Source: Cytophagales bacterium
Lineage (GTDB): Bacteria > Bacteroidota > Bacteroidia > Cytophagales > Cyclobacteriaceae
DNA: 55,289 bases
NCBI GenBank assembly: GCA_013298505.1
Contig: JAAFHY010000013.1
Coordinates: 1-55,289 of the forward strand
Reading direction: 5' to 3'
Shown: positions 35,605-45,478 of the stretch, in pieces
Position numbering within the stretch: the first letter of the stretch is position 1
Layout: each line of letters begins with the position of its first letter
Position numbers and translations under genes: made by a program
The notes under the pieces: model-generated
Told to the model about the DNA's origin: nothing
What the model saw: only the letters and a program-made list of their open reading frames with translations
The model's database searches: none

Positions 35605-36291
35605 CTACGCCAACACCAACTTATACCCCGTTCCATGTACCGTCAAAATCACTTTGGGTTGATTGGGATTTGTTTCTACTTTTTGACGGAGGCGTACAAT
35701 GAAGTTATCAACTGTACGCGTGGTGGGTTGTTCATCGTAGCCCCATACTTTCTCTAGTAAGTCATAGCGGCTAACAACTTGATTTTTATTTTGATATAGG
35801 TAAGAAAGTATTTCAAATTCTTTATGAGAGAGTTTTATTTCGATGCCATTTTCTTCTGCGCGGAAGGCAGCAAAATCTATTTTGATTCGACCGATGGTGT
35901 GGCCTTGTGTTTCTTTTAAAGGTGCGGCTTGTCCCCTTCGCAAATGCGCTTTCACGCGCGCCAACAGTTCGCGAACACTAAATGGCTTGGTGATGTAATC
36001 ATCTGCACCCAATTCCAAGCCCAATACTTTATCAATTTCTTCACCGCGTGCGGTGAGTAAAATAATGGGCGTTTCAATGCCTGCTGTTCGCACCGCTTTG
36101 CAAACATCAAATCCCGAAAGCTTGGGCATCATCACATCCAACAAAATTAAATCGTACTGACTTGCTTTAATTTTTGCTAGGCCCTCCGCTCCATCACTGG
36201 CTACTTCTACTGCGTATGATTCTAGCTCTAAATTATCTTTCAAGCCAAGTTGCATGGCGGGTTCGTCTTCAACAATTAGTATTTTGGACAT
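35605..36291 (-). CDS. OmpR-family response regulator
   Basis: This 228-residue regulator has a receiver domain (1-115) and a winged-helix domain (about 135-228). Phospho-acceptor Asp52 (LILLDVMMPKLSG), conserved Thr80 and Lys102 (ITKPFSVRELLARV) are present. The winged helix shows LSHKEFEILSYLYQNKNQVVSR and TRTVDNFIVRLRQKVE. It lies downstream of its kinase with a 112-nt gap that holds an inverted repeat. Candidate binding sites are at 35402-35420 and 38036-38055. Confidence 0.95.
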   Translation of the reverse strand: MSKILIVEDEPAMQLGLKDNLELESYAVEVASDGAEGLAKIKASQYDLILLDVMMPKLSGFDVCKAVRTAGIETPIILLTARGEEIDKVLGLELGADDYITKPFSVRELLARVKAHLRRGQAAPLKETQGHTIGRIKIDFAAFRAEENGIEIKLSHKEFEILSYLYQNKNQVVSRYDLLEKVWGYDEQPTTRTVDNFIVRLRQKVETNPNQPKVILTVHGTGYKLVLA

Positions 36292-36403
36292 GGTTTTTAA
36301 AAAAGAATTTAGAATTCAGAAGATAGAATAAGTACCTAGTCATTAGTGTATTCATGGAATTCTAACTTCTAAATCTGACTTCTATATTCTTGCTTTTAAC
36401 TTA

Positions 36404-37969
36404 TTAACTCAAAGGTAAATAAACCGTAAACACCGAACCTTTCCCCAATTCACTGTTAACAGCAATTTTTCCTTTCTGTTGCTCTACTAGTTGTTTTACC
36501 AATGAAAGTCCCAGACCTGTACCTCTGCTTTTTGCCAAGTCTCCAGTGGATACCCGGTAAAATTTATCGAAGATATGCTTTTGGTCGCTCTTGCTGATAC
36601 CCACGCCTTCATCTTTTACACGAAGCCAGCCGTAGCCATTTTCTTTACCAAGTGTAATCTCAATTCGCTTTTTATCAGAACTATATTTTACTGCATTATC
36701 AATCAAGTTGATGATGATTTCTGTCATCGCCTCTTTGTCGGCCTTTACATTCAATTCTTCACTATCAGTGAGTTGATATTCAAACCCTTTACTTTTCAAA
36801 TGGAAATCGTATGTTTTTAGCACATCTTTGATTTCATGATACAGATTAATGGACTGAGGATGAAGTTTTTTCTTGCCCGCTTCTGTCTGGCTGAAGTTTA
36901 AAATTTTATTGACAATGCCCGTGAGCCGATGGGTTTCTTTGTTAATGATAGAATAATATTCTTGTTTTTTTTCTTCCGATTTCACGCGACCCATCTCAAG
37001 GGTTTCGGCAAACATGCTAATTAGCGCGAGTGGCGTTCGTATTTCGTGCGAAACGTTGGCAACAAAGTCGGATTTGTTTTGAGCGAGTTGTACTTCCTTT
37101 TTCACACTTCTAAAAGCTAATACCAATGCAACGATTAATACTACGTCTAGTCCAATCAACAGGTATAAATTATTAGTGGTGCGGTTGCGTACCAGTTGTT
37201 GCAACGAGGCTTCTTTGGTGCGAATGCCCAACGTATAATTGGGGAAGGCCCATAAATCTTTGGTTAACGATGCAGAGGAAAGCGAAGTGGTGTCTGTTGA
37301 TTCAGTAGAGTAAACTCTCGATTTTCGTTCTTTATCAAAGACAGTTAGTACAAATTGTTCTTTTGAGATTCGTTGCAGCAACGGTGCCACCACATCTTCT
37401 ACAAACAATTCTGAGTCGATGGTAAAACCCACTACTTGCCACGGGGTTGCGTTACCCTCGGCAATAAAAATCAAATGATGAAAGTTGTTGGTATTTTGTT
37501 TTTCTTGGATACTTTCAATTTTCTGAAACCCGCTGTTTCGATACTTGATTAGTTGTGCTATTTGAGCGTTGCTTTTGCGGAGTGATGTTTCAATCAATGG
37601 TCTTAATTGGTCGGTCAGTGCGCTATCCAATGAATAAACAGTTAAGTTAGCTTGTTCCGTTAAAGTATCTACCAAAAAGACCGCTTGAACGGAAGAGTTC
37701 AGCGACAGTAAATTTTTAATAGGTGGGGGAATAAGTTCATTTGCCGCAAATTGATTTTTTCCAGTTTCCGTTTTGGCCATCCAACTGTTTACTGCTGCAT
37801 CGGATGTTTGGTTAACTGAGAATAGAATGGCTTCCAATTGCTTTTGGTAAATACCCTCAATCATTTTTTCGTCTTTTGTCAAAGATGAAATTTCATACAC
37901 CGAAAAGAATAGAGCGGGTATAAGAAAAACGGTGGTGAGGATGAGGGCAATTCTTCGGGTGGCCGACAT
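36404..37969 (-). CDS. Membrane sensor histidine kinase
   Basis: This 521-residue kinase has two transmembrane helices (about 7-29 and 268-286) enclosing a periplasmic sensor of about 240 residues with no recognised fold. The HisKA box is FVANVSHEIRTPLALI with His308; the ATPase part has NLIDNAVKYS (N box), VKDEGVGIS (G1) and GTGLGLSLVK (G2). No clear HAMP domain is seen after the second helix. It is the first gene of the pair with the OmpR-type regulator and is 102 nt downstream of permease E. In this group a TCS beside permeases often senses envelope stress, but here that is inference. Confidence 0.94.
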   Translation of the reverse strand: MSATRRIALILTTVFLIPALFFSVYEISSLTKDEKMIEGIYQKQLEAILFSVNQTSDAAVNSWMAKTETGKNQFAANELIPPPIKNLLSLNSSVQAVFLVDTLTEQANLTVYSLDSALTDQLRPLIETSLRKSNAQIAQLIKYRNSGFQKIESIQEKQNTNNFHHLIFIAEGNATPWQVVGFTIDSELFVEDVVAPLLQRISKEQFVLTVFDKERKSRVYSTESTDTTSLSSASLTKDLWAFPNYTLGIRTKEASLQQLVRNRTTNNLYLLIGLDVVLIVALVLAFRSVKKEVQLAQNKSDFVANVSHEIRTPLALISMFAETLEMGRVKSEEKKQEYYSIINKETHRLTGIVNKILNFSQTEAGKKKLHPQSINLYHEIKDVLKTYDFHLKSKGFEYQLTDSEELNVKADKEAMTEIIINLIDNAVKYSSDKKRIEITLGKENGYGWLRVKDEGVGISKSDQKHIFDKFYRVSTGDLAKSRGTGLGLSLVKQLVEQQKGKIAVNSELGKGSVFTVYLPLS

Positions 37970-38035
37970 TTAAGCGAGGATGTTATGAGTCAATTACTCA
38001 AAGGTCGCAAAAGTTTTGGTTAAGATATGGCGCTG

Positions 38036-38055
38036 GATTGTAATAAATTGTAATC
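38036..38055. promoter_or_regulatory. CpxR-box-like direct repeat, copy 2
   Basis: GATTGTAAT-AAAT-TGTAATC gives GTAAT-N5-GTAAT with a 10-bp period and agrees with the copy at 35402 at most positions, in the same orientation. It lies 66 nt upstream of the kinase ATG, a good place for autoregulation of the two-component operon. Confidence 0.5.
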
Positions 38056-38071
38056 AGCAATGCCAGCTTAA

Positions 38072-40519
38072 TCATTCGCTACGCAAACTCTCCGTTGGAT
38101 TACTGATGGCTGCTTTAATAGCTTGAGAACTCACGGTTGTCAGTGCAATGGCTATTGCTGCCAATCCCACCAATCCAAAAATCCACCAGTTTATTTCGAT
38201 TCTGAAGGCAAAATCTTGTAGCCACTGATGGATGCCGTACCAGGCAAGGGGAGTGGCAATTACCAACGCAATTAATATCAACACCACAAAGTCTTTCGAT
38301 AAGAGGCCCACGATACTTTTTACCGAAGCGCCTAATACTTTTCGAATTCCAATTTCTTTGGTGCGCGATTGTGCGGCATAGGAGGCAAGACCCCAAAGAC
38401 CCAAGCAGGAAATGAACATAGCGAGACCAGAAAATACTTTGAAGAGACTGAACAGCCGTTGCTCGGCTTTATAAAACGAATCAATTTGCTCATCCAGAAA
38501 CTTGTATGAAAAAATACCCTCTGGGTAAGCAGCCTTCCAAGCGGCTTCAATAGCTGCAGTGGTTTCTGGAAAATTACTACCGGCTTCAATTTTAATGCCT
38601 GCTTGTTCGTATTCACGCGCATTAGGTGTAATCAAGGTTGGCTTGATGGCTTCATGCAATGAACCTGTATTGAAGTCAGCTACTACGCCTACAATCTCCA
38701 CATTACCACCATTCATTCCAATCCAAATTTTTTGGCCAATAGCAGCTTCGTTTGATTCAAAATTCATTTCGCGAATAAGTGTTTCGTTTACGATAGATTT
38801 CATTAGTCGCTGTTCTCTCGCAAGCGAGTGGGAGGAAAAAGTGGTGTCGTTCGCTTCTAAAAAACGACCAGCTAACAGGTTAATATCGTACATCTTACAA
38901 AAATTATCATCTGCCATTATCAATGTTAATGAATGACGGTCTTGGTCATCGCCCTTTGTACGGGTCATAATGGTTCCCCAATGGCCTGCATTGCTAGGCG
39001 TGGCTGTTGCAAATGAAACATCTTTTACGGCCGCTATTTTTGTAAGTTCATTTTTGAATAGCTGGCTCTTGTTTATTCTAGGTTGTATCTCAACATTAAT
39101 CACATTGTCTTTGTTGAAGCCAAGGCTTTTGCTCTTCATAAAGCTTACTTGTTGTGCAATTAATATTACGACCATCAGCAAACCCACTGAGATAGTGAAC
39201 TGGGCTACTACTAATCCTTTGCGTAGCCAGTTTGAGCCATCTCCTGTGATGGAAATTTTAGTGCCCTTCAGCGTAAGCGCAGGATTAAATTTTGAAATTA
39301 CCCAGGCTGGATAGATTCCTGCCAAAATTCCCGTTACGATAATCCCAACTAAAATTAATGATAGCAAAGCGGGTGAACTCAGAAGATCGAACGAAATCCT
39401 TTTATCTAGCAATGAATTGAGATAAGGCAAACAAAGTTGACAGAGTGCTATCGCCAAAATTCCAGAGATCAACGTAAGTATCCATGCTTCTGATAGAAAT
39501 TGAGCAATCAAATTGAATTTTCCTGCACCCACTGATTTACGAACACCTACTTCCTTTGCTCGGGTGAAGGCTTGCGCAGTAGAAAGATTCATGAAGTTGA
39601 TACAAGCCAGTGCCAGCACGGCCGCACCAATCGCTCCAAAAAACCAAAGCCAGCTTTTAGAAACCGATTGAATCCATTGCCCGCCACCTCCAAAACTTTC
39701 GTTGAAGTGTATGTCATTCAATGGCTGTAGTTCAAAATACCAAGTAGAGTATTTCGCACTGTTAGGGTCGGAGTTGAGGTGCTTGTTAGCGATGGCCGTG
39801 AGCTGCGATTGAATGATTTTTAAATTAGCATTTTTGGGTATTGATACTAGCGTTTCCGTACCCGATACATAAGTCCATCCATCTAAGTTGGACTTTAGAA
39901 AGTTTTCGGTGTAAGCATGTGATACAAAAATATTGACAGGTAAGTGTGTGTTGGGCGGCATATCCTTAACAATAGCGCTCACCGTAAACTCAAATGCTTC
40001 CCCACTTTTAAAGCTAATCGTTTTGCCAATAGGGTCTTCACTACCAAAGAATTTTTGTGCCGTTGATTCGGTAAGAATCGCCTGATACGGGTGGCGAAGT
40101 GTTTTGTATAAATCGCCCCTGATGGTTTCTAGTTTGAACAGTTCCAGGAACTCCGGCTCTACGGCCAAGATTTTGTCTTCCAAAAATTTCTTTTGTGACG
40201 ATACCTCTACGATTTTTGTGTATACCGGATGCGCAAAACTCACGTTTTCGATTCCACTCATTTCTGTGCGCACAGCATTGGCTAGCGGAAATGGAGTCGA
40301 AAAGTGATACTCCACCTTACCAGACTCATCCCACTTAGATATAATTCGATATGTGCGGTCTGCTTTTTCATGGTAAGCATCGAAACTCAACTCATACTGA
40401 ATAAAGAGCGTAATCAAAATGCAAACAGTAATGCCGAGCGTTAGCCCTATGATGTGTAATGAAGTGTTTAACTTCTGCCGGCTCAAGTGGCGGAAGACGA
40501 TTTTGAGATGATGTAACAT
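38072..40519 (-). CDS. Permease E: tandem-FtsX ABC transporter permease
   Basis: The protein has 815 residues from ATG 40519 (MLHHLKIVFRHLSRQKLN). FtsX motifs are KEVGVRKSVGAGKFNLIAQF and KEIGIRKVLGASVKSIVGLL; the tail is NPTESLRSE. The first periplasmic domain is the longest of the eight, with a Gly-rich SFGGGGQW segment just before the first FtsX block. It lies upstream of the kinase gene in the same direction, and may be part of the same stress-response unit. A TAATTTTG -7 box precedes it. Confidence 0.9.
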   Translation of the reverse strand: MLHHLKIVFRHLSRQKLNTSLHIIGLTLGITVCILITLFIQYELSFDAYHEKADRTYRIISKWDESGKVEYHFSTPFPLANAVRTEMSGIENVSFAHPVYTKIVEVSSQKKFLEDKILAVEPEFLELFKLETIRGDLYKTLRHPYQAILTESTAQKFFGSEDPIGKTISFKSGEAFEFTVSAIVKDMPPNTHLPVNIFVSHAYTENFLKSNLDGWTYVSGTETLVSIPKNANLKIIQSQLTAIANKHLNSDPNSAKYSTWYFELQPLNDIHFNESFGGGGQWIQSVSKSWLWFFGAIGAAVLALACINFMNLSTAQAFTRAKEVGVRKSVGAGKFNLIAQFLSEAWILTLISGILAIALCQLCLPYLNSLLDKRISFDLLSSPALLSLILVGIIVTGILAGIYPAWVISKFNPALTLKGTKISITGDGSNWLRKGLVVAQFTISVGLLMVVILIAQQVSFMKSKSLGFNKDNVINVEIQPRINKSQLFKNELTKIAAVKDVSFATATPSNAGHWGTIMTRTKGDDQDRHSLTLIMADDNFCKMYDINLLAGRFLEANDTTFSSHSLAREQRLMKSIVNETLIREMNFESNEAAIGQKIWIGMNGGNVEIVGVVADFNTGSLHEAIKPTLITPNAREYEQAGIKIEAGSNFPETTAAIEAAWKAAYPEGIFSYKFLDEQIDSFYKAEQRLFSLFKVFSGLAMFISCLGLWGLASYAAQSRTKEIGIRKVLGASVKSIVGLLSKDFVVLILIALVIATPLAWYGIHQWLQDFAFRIEINWWIFGLVGLAAIAIALTTVSSQAIKAAISNPTESLRSE

Positions 40520-40543
40520 ATTTTTTAATTCAATATTAAAATT

Positions 40544-40551
40544 CAAAATTA
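40544..40551 (-). promoter_or_regulatory. -7 promoter box of permease E
   Basis: The minus strand reads TAATTTTG, an exact TAnnTTTG match, 24 nt upstream of the ATG. A TTG lies 23 nt further upstream, slightly longer than the usual 19. This contrasts with the sigma-54-like promoters of D and H. Confidence 0.4.
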
Positions 40552-40650
40552 TTTCAGGTTATAAGTTCCATGCTCAAGTGGCACAACTTTCAAACTTGCA
40601 ACCTGAAACCAGTAATCTTACACATTGCCTTCTATTAATTACCCGCTTAC

Positions 40651-43089
40651 CTACTCACTTCTCAGGCTTTCAACTGGATTGCTCATGGCTGCTTTAATGG
40701 CCTGAGTACTCACGGTAACCAGTGCAATTAACACAGCTATTATTCCAGCAATTCCAAAAATCCACCAGGTGATTTCAGTCTGATAGGCAAAGCCCTGTAG
40801 CCACGTTTTCATTGCATACCATGATAGGGGAGTGGCAATTGCAATGGAAAGAATCACCAAGACCAAGAAATCTTTTGATACGAGTTTACTGATTTGAAAT
40901 ACACTGGCGCCCAATACTTTGCGTATACCGATTTCTTTAATGCGCTGCTCTACGGTAAATGTTGCTAACCCAAATAATCCAAGACATGCAATGAAAATGG
41001 CCAGCGTAGATGCAACTGTAAAGAGGGTTCCGTATTGCTGCTCTGTTTTATAGAGCTGATTGTATTTGTCGTTGAGGAAGTAATAATCAAAAGGATTGCC
41101 CGGAAAATATTTTTTGTAGAGGTTGTTAAGTGCAGCTACATTGTTTTGAATATTTTGGGTAGCAATCTTAGCCGTGTAAAAACCTCCATTGTTTTTGGGT
41201 AGAAAAATAATCGGATCAATGGCTTGCCGTACAGATAGGTGATGATAGTCTGTCACCACACCTATCAATTCATATTCTTTATTTTCAAAAATTATTTTTT
41301 GACCAATGGCTTCTTCGTTAGATAAGAACCCAAGTTGTGCCACCGCTTTTTCATTAGCCATCAATTGATTGATTTCACTCCACGGTCGATTGCCTACTTC
41401 TTCTGTAAATTCTTTTCCGGCCGCAATAGGTATTGAGTAAGTTTTGAAATAATTGTATCCCGCCATCATCATCGCGTAACCAAGCTTTTCATCGCCCGGC
41501 ATGGGATTTTGTTTTGTGACCCCAGATGTAGAGTAATTGTAGCCATCTACCGGCACGCTGGCCGTGCGGCAATAATTTTCTACGAATCCAAATTGCGCCA
41601 ATTCATTTTCAAAACCAGTTGCACGATTTTTAAAAGTCTCGTCTCTTCCAATTTCTGGCCCAACCATTACCAATAATTGGGTCAAGTCCATCCCTAAGTC
41701 TTTGTTTTGCAGAAAATGTAATTGCCGTTGCAAGATGATGGTGCAGCCGATGAGCGCAATGGAAACACTGAATTGAAACACTACCAGTGTTTTGCGCAAC
41801 CAAATACCTTCTCCTGATTTGCTGAAGATGCCTTTCAAAGTTTCAGATGGTTTGAACGATGACAACGCGAACGAGGTGTAAGCACCTGAGGCTACGGAGC
41901 CAATGACAATCAAGCCAAATCCTATCAGCCATAGATTGTTTTGTTGAAATACAGCAAACGATAATTGCTTGCCGATGAAATAATTGTAAACAGCCTGCAA
42001 CAGATTTACCAACGCTAGAGCTAAAAGAAAAGCAACAACGTTCATCGTGAGCGACTCACCTAAAAACTGTCGTATTAATTGCGATTTACTGGCACCCGCT
42101 ACTTTACGTATGCCGACTTCTTTTGCGCGTTTTAGCGCGCTTGCAGTTGAGAGGTTGATATAGTTAAACCAAGCGATTACCAATATTAAAATAGAAATTC
42201 CAGTAAGGAGATAGATGAAACCCAAATTGCCAGTAGTTGGCATTTTATCAGATAATGATTTTCCTAAATGCTGATTAGCCAGCGGTTGAAGCAAAAAGGT
42301 GTCTGTATTTTCAGGGGCCAATTTCTTTTTAAGTTCAATCGCCTTTGTTTCTACGATGCTTGGGTCGACCTCGGGTTGCAAGATGAAGTAAGTCTTTAGC
42401 CATTGCGAATTAAGGCCATCAAGATTTGCCCAATCATTTCCGTTAGCATTGGCTTTGTTTGCCAATGTTTGAAGCGAAAAAAGAATATCAAGTCGCAGGT
42501 CAGAATTTTCGGGCATATCTGCGTAAATGGCAGTTACAGTATAGAGTGTAGTGCCAAATTGATTGTTAAGAGTGACGACTTTACCAATTGGATTTTGAGT
42601 ACCAAAGTATTTTTTAGAAATCGATTCTGATAACGCAACTGAGTTTGGGCTTTTTAATGCGTTAATGTCTCCACTTTTTAACAGAAAGGTGAAGACATCA
42701 AAAAAATTACTTTCCGCGTAAGCGAAGTTACCTTCGCGAAATGATTGAGCTTTTTCGGGTGAATCTCCAACGCTCACCACACCATCACCTAGGTTAGAAC
42801 CAAGTGCTAATCGACAAAAGTCTTTTATCTCTCCAATCTGTTGTTTGCCAATGATGGCCAGACCAGGCGCGGTGTCATCCCACATATTGCCTTTTTGTGA
42901 TTGCGTAATCAGCTTATAGATATTAGGCAGGTTGGTATGAAACCCGTTTACACTTTTTTCAAAACTGATGTATTGAAAAATCAGAATGAAAGCAGCCATG
43001 CCTAACGATAAGCCAAGCAGGTTGATAAACGTAAAGACATAGTTCTTGCGCAGGTTGCGAAGAGCGGTAAAAAGATAATTTTTTAGCAT
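40651..43089 (-). CDS. Permease F: tandem-FtsX ABC transporter permease
   Basis: The protein has 812 residues (MLKNYLFTALRNLRKNYVFT). FtsX motifs are KEVGIRKVAGASKSQLIRQF and KEIGIRKVLGASVFQISKLV; the tail is NPVESLRSE. The first periplasmic domain differs from D, G and H (HTNLPNIYKLITQSQKGNMW). It starts 6 nt after the permease G stop, so it is the last gene of the H-G-F operon although it belongs to a different subgroup. Confidence 0.9.
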   Translation of the reverse strand: MLKNYLFTALRNLRKNYVFTFINLLGLSLGMAAFILIFQYISFEKSVNGFHTNLPNIYKLITQSQKGNMWDDTAPGLAIIGKQQIGEIKDFCRLALGSNLGDGVVSVGDSPEKAQSFREGNFAYAESNFFDVFTFLLKSGDINALKSPNSVALSESISKKYFGTQNPIGKVVTLNNQFGTTLYTVTAIYADMPENSDLRLDILFSLQTLANKANANGNDWANLDGLNSQWLKTYFILQPEVDPSIVETKAIELKKKLAPENTDTFLLQPLANQHLGKSLSDKMPTTGNLGFIYLLTGISILILVIAWFNYINLSTASALKRAKEVGIRKVAGASKSQLIRQFLGESLTMNVVAFLLALALVNLLQAVYNYFIGKQLSFAVFQQNNLWLIGFGLIVIGSVASGAYTSFALSSFKPSETLKGIFSKSGEGIWLRKTLVVFQFSVSIALIGCTIILQRQLHFLQNKDLGMDLTQLLVMVGPEIGRDETFKNRATGFENELAQFGFVENYCRTASVPVDGYNYSTSGVTKQNPMPGDEKLGYAMMMAGYNYFKTYSIPIAAGKEFTEEVGNRPWSEINQLMANEKAVAQLGFLSNEEAIGQKIIFENKEYELIGVVTDYHHLSVRQAIDPIIFLPKNNGGFYTAKIATQNIQNNVAALNNLYKKYFPGNPFDYYFLNDKYNQLYKTEQQYGTLFTVASTLAIFIACLGLFGLATFTVEQRIKEIGIRKVLGASVFQISKLVSKDFLVLVILSIAIATPLSWYAMKTWLQGFAYQTEITWWIFGIAGIIAVLIALVTVSTQAIKAAMSNPVESLRSE

Positions 43090-43095
43090 GATAGA

Positions 43096-45447
43096 TTATT
43101 CACTGCGTAAACTTTTTGATGGATTAGCTGTAGCAGCTTTGAGTGCCTGTGTACTCACGATAGCCAAAGCAAACAGCAGAGCAGTAGCTCCGGCCACAAC
43201 AATCGCCCACCACGGAAAATCAATGCGATAGGGATATCGTTCTAAAAAAGATGTCAACAGCCACCACGAAAAAGGTGTAGCGAACAGAAATGAGATACCT
43301 ACCAGCAATGAGAACTCTCGAGAAATGAGTGCCACCAAGCTTGATACCGAAGCGCCCATTACTTTGCGGATGCCAATTTCTTTTGTCCGCTGCTCGGCTG
43401 TAAAGGCGGCCAATCCAAATAAACCCAAACCAGTAATTAAAATAGCCAGCGTAGCAAACAAATTGGCTAAGGTGCTGATGAGGTTAATGGCTGTATACTT
43501 TTTATTGAACTGCACATCTACAAATTGGTAGGTGAATGGATAGGCTGGATTGTGCTTTTTAAAGACTTCTTCAATCTTTTTTATTGCCGATGGCAGATCA
43601 CTGGTTTCTTCTAAGCGAAGTGTAACCGAACTAGCCCACTCTGGGAAGTAAGTGAAAAACATGGGCGATGCTTGCCGATAAGGTGATCCCATTAGCACAT
43701 TATCAAGGACGCCAATTATTTTACTTTTTCTATCGCCCCAATAGACTACCTCAGTTCCCAGCGTTTCTTTTAAGTTCATGAGGTCAGCCGCTGCTTTATT
43801 GATAAGCACTGATGCGGTATCAGCGTCTCCTGTAAAGTCTCTACCTTCTAAAATTTTAATACCCATTGTTTTGGTGTAGTCTAACTCTGTAGCAATCGTT
43901 GCGAACAGAACCTTTTCTTCTTCAGGTTTGCCGGGCCAACTCACAAAATTGTTTGAATAAACATCGGTGATGGGGCTGTTTGATTTGGTAATCGAACTAA
44001 CAGCACCAGTTGCCATCACTTCATTCCGAATGGTTCTAAATTTTTTTCCAATGTCATCTGAGTAGGGTATCATGATCAGATTTTTTTGGTCGTAACCCAA
44101 ATCACGTTTTTTAACATGGCTTATTTGTTCTGATACCACCAGCGTACTCACGATTAAAAGCGTAGCAAAAAAGAATTGAAGTACAACTAACGCCTGGCGT
44201 GGTGTGGTGCCACTCTTGCTTACCTGCAATTTTCCTTTCAACACCTTTACCGGATTGAAAGAAGAAAGATAAAGAGCCGGATAGCTTCCGCTGACAATGC
44301 CTGTGAGTAGCACTATACCAAAGCAAGCCGACCAAAATAGTGGAGAGCTGTAATCTAAAAAGAGTTTTTTCTGCGTAAGGTCATTATAAAGTGGAAGTGA
44401 AACTTCTACCAGCACCAGCGATAATGCAAAGGCAAGAAAAGTTATCATAATAGATTCGCCCAGAAATTGAGCAATCAATTCTTTTCTGCGAGAACCAACA
44501 CTTTTACGCACACCTACTTCGCGTGCTCTTCGTTCACTTCGGGCGGTAGCTAAATTCATAAAATTGATGCACGCAATCACCAGAATAAATATGGCAATGG
44601 CAGAAAAGCCAATTACGTAGTCGATGGTTCCACCTGATTCCTTTCCGTTTTCAAAAGAAGAGTGTAGCCGCCACCGCTCCATGGGATGCAAAAAGAATTC
44701 GCGAGGAACATCGGTTTGACCCTTTTTTATAAGTAGCCCTTTAATTTTTTCGTTTACATCTTGCAGAGCAGCTCCCGGTTGCAACTCAATAAATACTTGA
44801 AAACTATAATCACCCCAATTGCTGTTCTCATTAATTTGTGCAGACTGTAGTTTATGCGACATCAAGCAATCAAACTCAAATGAAGAATTCGCTGGAACAT
44901 CTTCTAACACACCTGTTACAGTTAGTTCTTTTGCGTTATCAATCTTTACTGATTTCCCAACTGCATCTTCAGTTCCGAATAATGCTTTAGCTGTTGATAC
45001 GGTTAGCACAATGCTGTTAGGGTCATCCAAAACTTTCTCGGCCTGTCCGTATCGCAACGGGAATTGAAACATCTCTAAAAATTCTTCGCCCACGTAGAAG
45101 CTTTTTTTGTTTATTCGCTGGTTGCTTGCCGTCAGTAAACTTTCGCCCCCCCAGTTTGTAATGGTTGTATTTTTGATACGACTGTCTTCATTTCTGATTT
45201 CTAGATATGAAGGGTAGGGCACTGATTCGAATGTGCTTACTTTGCCCTGAATGGTAGCGTTGACCCACAGTTGCGATAGGCGATCTAATTTTGGTTGAAA
45301 CCGATCGTACGAAAGTTCATCGAAGACCCAAAGAGCAATTAGCACGCTGCAAGTCAGCCCAACGGCCAATCCAACAATATTAATCGAAGAATAAACGGCA
45401 TTTCTGGTTAGGTTTCTAAAAGCGACTTTTAAATAATTACGTAGCAT
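43096..45447 (-). CDS. Permease G: tandem-FtsX ABC transporter permease
   Basis: The protein has 783 residues (MLRNYLKVAFRNLTRNAVYS). FtsX motifs are REVGVRKSVGSRRKELIAQF and KEIGIRKVMGASVSSLVALI; the tail is NPSKSLRSE. It is closest by eye to D and H, sharing the WPGKPEE motif in the second periplasmic domain and ARSERRAREVG. It lies 31 nt after H, consistent with a tandem duplication within one operon. Confidence 0.9.
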   Translation of the reverse strand: MLRNYLKVAFRNLTRNAVYSSINIVGLAVGLTCSVLIALWVFDELSYDRFQPKLDRLSQLWVNATIQGKVSTFESVPYPSYLEIRNEDSRIKNTTITNWGGESLLTASNQRINKKSFYVGEEFLEMFQFPLRYGQAEKVLDDPNSIVLTVSTAKALFGTEDAVGKSVKIDNAKELTVTGVLEDVPANSSFEFDCLMSHKLQSAQINENSNWGDYSFQVFIELQPGAALQDVNEKIKGLLIKKGQTDVPREFFLHPMERWRLHSSFENGKESGGTIDYVIGFSAIAIFILVIACINFMNLATARSERRAREVGVRKSVGSRRKELIAQFLGESIMITFLAFALSLVLVEVSLPLYNDLTQKKLFLDYSSPLFWSACFGIVLLTGIVSGSYPALYLSSFNPVKVLKGKLQVSKSGTTPRQALVVLQFFFATLLIVSTLVVSEQISHVKKRDLGYDQKNLIMIPYSDDIGKKFRTIRNEVMATGAVSSITKSNSPITDVYSNNFVSWPGKPEEEKVLFATIATELDYTKTMGIKILEGRDFTGDADTASVLINKAAADLMNLKETLGTEVVYWGDRKSKIIGVLDNVLMGSPYRQASPMFFTYFPEWASSVTLRLEETSDLPSAIKKIEEVFKKHNPAYPFTYQFVDVQFNKKYTAINLISTLANLFATLAILITGLGLFGLAAFTAEQRTKEIGIRKVMGASVSSLVALISREFSLLVGISFLFATPFSWWLLTSFLERYPYRIDFPWWAIVVAGATALLFALAIVSTQALKAATANPSKSLRSE

Positions 45448-45478
45448 GATTTTTTGATTAAGTTCTTTCTCTCAAATC

